A DNA stretch of 64,000 nt from positions 12,073,431 through 12,137,430 of the forward strand of contig CM056550.1 of the NCBI GenBank assembly GCA_029721515.1, in the 5' to 3' direction. Both the position numbers and the translations under genes were made by a program. Positions 58,935 through 64,000 of the stretch are shown in pieces. Below the pieces are notes generated by a model that was not told the DNA's origin, ran no database searches, and was given only the letters and a program-made list of their open reading frames with translations. Source of the DNA: Synanceia verrucosa (lineage: Eukaryota; Chordata; Actinopteri; Perciformes; Synanceiidae). Positions within the stretch are counted from its first letter, which is position 1; the number at the start of each line of letters is the position of its first letter.

Positions 58935-59845
58935 GAATAATCAGTCATTCATTTGTATAACATCAGTATTTATAATCAATAACTCTTAAGTTATTGATTC
59001 ACACAGACACTATCCAGTTTTGTGGAAACTTGCAGATTTGATATGATAGGGTCTCTTAACCTAAGGCAGCTCTTGAGATTCTTGGACCTCATGTCCAGTG
59101 ATTCAATTTGCTTTATAGACACACACAAATCAAATAACCAACTTCTTTATCAAACTAGATGTTTATTTGACAAACTACATGACTAAACTACAAACAGAAA
59201 CTATTTCACTACATTATAGCATAAATAGTGTAGAGCAGATTAGTCAATCATTAATTAATATCAAATTATGTATTTATAAACAATATCTTTAAGTTATTGA
59301 TCATAAACCAAAAATTGCCTTTAATAGTAGAAATTATCAGGACGCCACCCAGTTTTGCTAAAACAGGGAAAACTTGTGAATTTGACATTAATTAATAGAG
59401 TCTCTTAATCTCAGGGTGCTACAGAGTTCTTGACCTAGTGTACAGTGATTCAATTACTTTATATACACACACAAATCAAATAACCAAGTTCTTTATAAAT
59501 GAGATGTTTATTTGACAAACTATAACCAGACTACTACTGTAACAGAAAATAACTAATAATAAATGATTAGTTTGACAAACTAAATGACCAGGCTACTAAC
59601 AGAAATAATAAAACAGAAAAATAAAACTAGAATAAAGGAAGATTGATGGAAGATACATGGCATTGACTCACTGTGACAAAAATGGAATGAATGATTGAAC
59701 AAAGGCAAAGTTCAAAGGATGAATATCTGATTAATTAATTCAATGTGACCAGTTAAATTCAGTAGTGGTTATCTAGACCAAATTAAGAATTAGGATGTTA
59801 TCAAAATTTGGTTTAGGTTTGGTGGCGTTCAGCAATTTATGAATA
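58935..59845 (-). repeat. Module M4, copy 5 (partial)
   Basis: Covers the two tandem terminal sub-repeats, as in 6180-7000 reversed, then breaks off at 'ggtggcgttcagca'. Confidence 0.8.
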
Positions 59846-60540
59846 CATTCAGCACACATTACAACTACAGTCTACAGTTAGCCAGTTAGCTGAGTTAGCA
59901 GCTGAGTTAGCAGCAGAAACTTCTCAGACATAGCGTCCATGTTTCTGGTAAAGGTGGTGACTTTGATTGACAGGTGACACTTGGTAGTGGGTGGGGTTTC
60001 AGTGAACTCGGCGGGAACGTCCATCGGTTTGGGAGCAGAGGAAAAGCGTTAATACCACTCACAGCACACACCAGACTACCCATCTTTCTTGGTGAAAAAC
60101 TGGGTTAGAGATTGACATCCTTTCTTTTGTCTTTCATCTCTCTCTTTTCTCTCTTTCCTTTTTTGAAAACCAGATTTTGGTTTACTAAGTGACATTTTGA
60201 ACACTGCAGCTCTGGCGCATACTAAGTGCTACTAAGCACTGTCACTGATAAGGCAGGACCAAACCATTTCATGTAGATACGGGGAGGGGCTGGTCAATAT
60301 GGATGGGTATTTTTGGTCAATGGGAATATTTAACTTTTACTGCCAAAACACATAAAAACAAAGAGATAATTCATTTCATTGTTATATTTGAAATACAGTA
60401 TATATACTCAATGATGGTTTAATAATTTGATATTGGTGTTTACCTATTTTTTGGGGTCCCTGTCAGTCATGGACCCTTGGAATTGTCCTAAATTTTCTCC
60501 CCTATACGGCGCCCATGGATAGAGCCAGGCGGCTGAGAGT
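59846..60540. other. Unassigned sequence
   Basis: Between M4 and M1. 59930-60055 (tttgattgacaggtgacact, gtgggtggggtttcagtg) looks like a dispersed repeat, but no second copy is in the window. Confidence 0.35.
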
Positions 60541-61710
60541 TAAACAGTGCATGCTGCAGCCTTCACTGGGCTGGTGAAGGTGAGGAGAGCCAGGAGAGAC
60601 CTGAGGAGCTCATAACAGCAGATGGAAACAGAGTTACTTCTGCAATAAAGTACACCAAAACTCATAGTCTAATTTGTCCATTTAACACCACTTTAAGATT
60701 TGAAAAGAAATGGAAAAAGTAGAAATTATTCTAGTTGTATATTTGTTTCATAATTGATATTTGTTCCTTAACTTTGATGTGTTTCTAAAAGGTAACTTAA
60801 ATAGAATGTGTTTGAGATATATTCTTTATTTAACTTGATCTAATCTACTATTCATGAGGCTTGTCATTCGCCTTTGATTTGACATCAGATCCAAGAGTCG
60901 AGTTAATGAGTGAATACTTTAATAAATGAATCTTTACAATGATTTAAAGGGTTTGATAACGTTCACATATTTATGAACGAAATAACGTCTGACATCCACC
61001 ACACCTGTCCACAGTGTCTGTCTGCGCACTCGTCTTTTTTGTCCGTCTGTTAGTTTTTCTACTTTCATATGGTTGCAGTAGCTTCAATAGCTTTGACATT
61101 TAGCCTCCTACAGCCTCTTAAAGACAGTAATGTTAGCCATGATCTACAACATCCCTCACCTTCAGTCTCCCAGTGTCCTTGAACGCCTCAGCTGTAATTC
61201 TGCTGTGTCACTTCGGAGCTGCTTCACGCTCTGAGTCTTAGAGAGGTAAGTGTTGTCTCTCTCAACAGATAACTTTTTAACAGTAAATAAGTGGTAAAAA
61301 TGAATTGAAAACACAGGATCAGTGGTTTAAATCAACAAAAATATGTTGTGATAACTGGTGTGCTTCACACCTCAAAGCAGCATTTCTATTCCTACTTTGT
61401 TAGCTAATGTTAGCAATGCTGCTAACGGTCACTAACGATAACATTCGCTGGGTTAGTCAGCATAAAAAGAGTCTGAACTTTTTTCCCCACTAAATAAGAA
61501 CTGTTGTCTTGTTCACTCTCTCACTCAGTTAACTAGGATATGGAAGTGAATCTGTACCATAATTCAAATTAAAATGTGTTAACAGAAATGCTTTTTCATT
61601 TATAGCTGTATTTTTTGACTCGTGAATAAAATGAGTAATAAATCAATTTGAATTCGCAATCCCACAGAAGAGTAACGTCAGCGGCCTCTGACTGCCCTCA
61701 GTCTGACTGA

Positions 61711-62017
61711 CCGTGCTACGCAACTAATACGATAGGGGGCGGTGTGCATATTCAACACTGGAGCAAGAAGAGAGACAAGAGGAGAGTGAGAAGGTCATGT
61801 TGGTACCATAGACTGTGTGGTGTATGTCAGAAACAGCAGGAACTTCCCCACCATGTCGAAATCTGTGCCACAGCTGTGAGGGAGGCCACAGCTGCCCTGG
61901 AACGGCAACAAAATCAGCTGCAAACAGCAGGTTTTGACTCAAGTCTTTCTCCGACCACGTTGTCAACAACAACAATGACGATGACACCTTTTCCTCCTGA
62001 TCGCCGTAACGCTCGAG
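61711..62017 (+). other. Candidate exon in M1 (copy 3)
   Basis: A frame free of stops runs from 61711 to a consensus donor (cgctcgag/gtaaga, GT at 62018-62019). It reads HIQHWSKKRDKRRVRRS, then CGVCQKQQELPHHVEIC, a Gln-rich part, and a Ser/Thr/Pro-rich end. There is no ATG near its start (the first Val codon is GTG), so it would be an internal exon. The 43 kb copy keeps the frame despite 18-bp and 6-bp differences. A basic cluster with Cys/His pairs might bind nucleic acid or metal; this is speculation. An upstream first-exon-like donor (cttagagag/gtaagt) lies at 61243. I do not recognise the protein. Confidence 0.4.
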
Positions 62018-63654
62018 GTAAGATTTCAAGCTTGCAAGCTAACATGCAAGTAGCTGCAGGTCTGATGTATTGTAAATGAAATTGTTGCAGCTCAAGACAC
62101 ATTTTGTGCGTCCGTTGCATCGTAGCCACCACAATATTATCATATGCGGCTAAAGGGCGAGAACATACTTGTGAGGCTTTTCTTTGTACACTGTCTTCAC
62201 TCACACATACATATTCATGTGAAAAATGGGCGTTACTTAAGCCTGAAAATCTGGTCTACGTAGCCTGTTAATGTGGATCTTGGGCGCATGTGTGGACATC
62301 TCTATGCATTCTGCTGTATACATACTGTATGCTGTTACCAATCCATTTCTGCACTTCTAGCTTTTTAATATATGAACTGGTGCCAACACTTCCTCTTCAC
62401 CAATATATTATTATAATTTATAATAATAACAATTATGAAGATAAAATTGTCATTACAATTTTTAAGGTATACATTTCTCATGCTTGTATAGACAGTTAAA
62501 AGTGGCTATCAAACGACCTATTTAAAGGTACCAGAATACAGGAAAAGACATCTACTCTCTTAGAACTCCTCTGGTGAGGATCAATTCCTCCCCCTTAGAC
62601 CTTGTATACTTTTCATAGATATATTGACAATACTATTAATTCAGCATGATCCTGATCCCACCATCAATGTTATGGGAATACCATAATTTAAATTTCATTA
62701 TGCTATCTTGCTGTTGTGCCTTCATTTTAATTTCTAAACAAAAACTATCCCATATATATCATCATTTTTGTTTTATTTTTTCATTCTGGTTCTTTGAACA
62801 TATTCAAAATAAAGTTCAGTTGAATTCAATTTCCCTTTACTTTTTTTCTTATTTCTTCCAGCTGAGGTTTTGAGGCTGTTCAGTCCTTATCCTGCATGAG
62901 GTTTACCACAGAGGTCAACCCCACCAGCCATTAATACAAAAAAGAGAGAAAGACGACATACACACACCTTTTCCTCTGTTTGGCCAAAAGAAAGAACTAT
63001 GACGTCACAAGTCCATCCGTGAAAAGAGCCCTTGAAAGGGCAGAATAAGAAGAAAAGAAAATCACATTCCCAAATAAGTTTATAGTATGCCTTGTATATG
63101 TCAGTTGTGCTATTTAAAATGTCAAAGTTTGGTCAGCTAGCTAATTTGATGGATTCTGCATTCATCAACATCTAAGTAGCACAGATCTTCAAGTAGCTAC
63201 TTATAAAATCTACCCCTGCTTATGACAGTGTGTAAATTTAAAAATACACATAAATGTTGCTTGTCGCTGTTGGAAATTACAATTTTTGTATGTACTTCTC
63301 CCATGTATATGTACAAAATACACTGATGTCTTTGAAACATGTCATGTAAACATGACCAAAGATTTGAAATATTTGTAGCGAGAGAGAGGTTTAAGGGATC
63401 GGACATGCATGTATACATCAAGCTCCATCTAATGATGCGTTTGTATATTATCCGTGAAAACTTTAATTCCATAAATGATCAGCTGATATCCGATGCAAAG
63501 TGCGTGTTTCTGCATGTTGTGTTGTAGCATGGTGCGACTAACACTTCGTTCAACCAGACGTGGTTACAAAAAGGGTTTCCAACTCTTTGCATAAAAGGGA
63601 TCTGAACAATGGGACTATCACTTCAAAGCAGCCAAGATAGAAGCTAAACTATTG

Positions 63655-63727
63655 TGGAGAATGTGAGCATCAATCTCACTACCTCTCACATATTAAGCGA
63701 GCACTCTACTATTTGAGCTAATTCCCC
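63655..63727 (-). pseudogene. tRNA-Ala-like pseudogene in M1 (copy 3)
   Basis: Minus-strand counterpart of 41412-41484, also 73 nt with CpG decay. The anticodon triplet here reads AAT, and the B-box region is weaker (gagattgatgc). Confidence 0.75.
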
Positions 63728-64000
63728 TGTATGGAATGCTGCCATCTAGCCCCATGTCGATCATCTCATCCCATACTTTTCCAGACTCTTGAAGGTCTCC
63801 TGGATCAGACGTCTACTGTAATTCATCAGATACAGTAGGCGAGGTGGCTGAGATCAATTATGCTCTCCAAGTTCAAATTCCATCGTTGTTCCAGACAAGG
63901 TTACTTTAGTCTGCAAGTTTACATGGTTGACTCCATGCACTGCTAATCTGTTGTCCTGCTGGACTGCTAATTCAAGGTTCAAGAGTCTTTATTGTCATTA

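Larger units (their letters stand above)
60541..64000 (+). repeat. Module M1, copy 3 (runs off the window)
   Basis: Inverted partner of 41027-44645; its end also equals 1-350. It contains a donor-like exon edge (61243), the candidate exon 61711-62017 and the tRNA-like 63655-63727. Confidence 0.88.

Noticed and set aside
1..64000. CRISPR arrays, bacterial operons or phage
   Set aside because: Split exons, SINEs, LINEs and microsatellites show vertebrate DNA; tandem arrays here lack spacer/repeat structure.

Overview
The window is nuclear DNA from a vertebrate, almost certainly a ray-finned fish. Evidence: many copies of a tRNA-headed SINE of the type common in teleosts, decayed L2/CR1/Rex-like LINE reverse transcriptase and 3' tails, hAT-like non-autonomous DNA elements, an endogenous retrovirus fragment, long CA/TA microsatellites, and GT-AG split exons. 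There is no intact protein-coding gene that I can support. Most open frames are chance frames inside repeats, and many begin at GTG rather than ATG.

Nearly the whole window is a mosaic of a few repeated modules that I define by comparing the window with itself. M1 (3.5 kb) carries a tRNA-Ala-like pseudogene: 1-350 (end only, +), 41027-44645 (-), 60541-64000 (+). M2 carries outward-pointing splice donors on either side of a CA tract: 1240-3300 (+), 11838-13167 (-), 15441-16275 (+, half), 38405-40920 (-), 53160-55085 (-). M3: 3300-3945 (+), 35745-36365 (-), 52512-53157 (-). M4: 3945-7005 (+), 16915-19556 (-), 27655-28430 (-, partial), 49895-52512 (-), 58935-59845 (-, partial). M5 (LINE-bearing arm): 9061-9873 (+), 14461-15252 (-), with related pieces at 46336-46490 and 46720-47120. 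M6: 8225-8663 (+), 29603-29830 (-). M7 (hAT-like): 22165-22850 (-), 28810-29400 (+). M8: 16275-16745 and 38687-39098. M9 (tRNA-Asn-related): 35250-35480 and 47153-47430. M2-M3-M4 run in the same order in 1240-7005 (+) and 49895-55085 (-), so one composite unit over 5 kb long occurs as a large inverted pair. M1 forms a second inverted pair.

Layout: 1-9.9 kb is M1 end, M2, M3, M4, a proline-codon minisatellite, M6, a GT array and M5. 9.9-16 kb holds a retroviral LTR with primer-binding site, leader and truncated gag start, then M2, a second LTR broken by a 500-N gap, and the second M5 arm. 16-19.6 kb is M8 and M4, the latter split by a clean solo LTR. 19.6-28 kb is the least repetitive part; it holds candidate spliced exons, a CpG-rich promoter-like spot with a perfect NRF-1 palindrome, and a split pseudogene with OB-fold (RPA1-like) features. 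28-35 kb holds hAT, SINE, LINE and tandem repeats. 35-38.4 kb holds M9, M3, a hAT MITE and a three-exon decayed gene on the minus strand. 38.4-64 kb returns to the modules, with minisatellites and a second 500-N gap at 58435-58934.

The most interesting content is the multicopy M1-M4 composite (unclassified, with conserved splice-donor-like sites and one frame whose length differences between copies are in-frame), the use of CA/GT arrays as junctions between modules, and the two decayed split genes.
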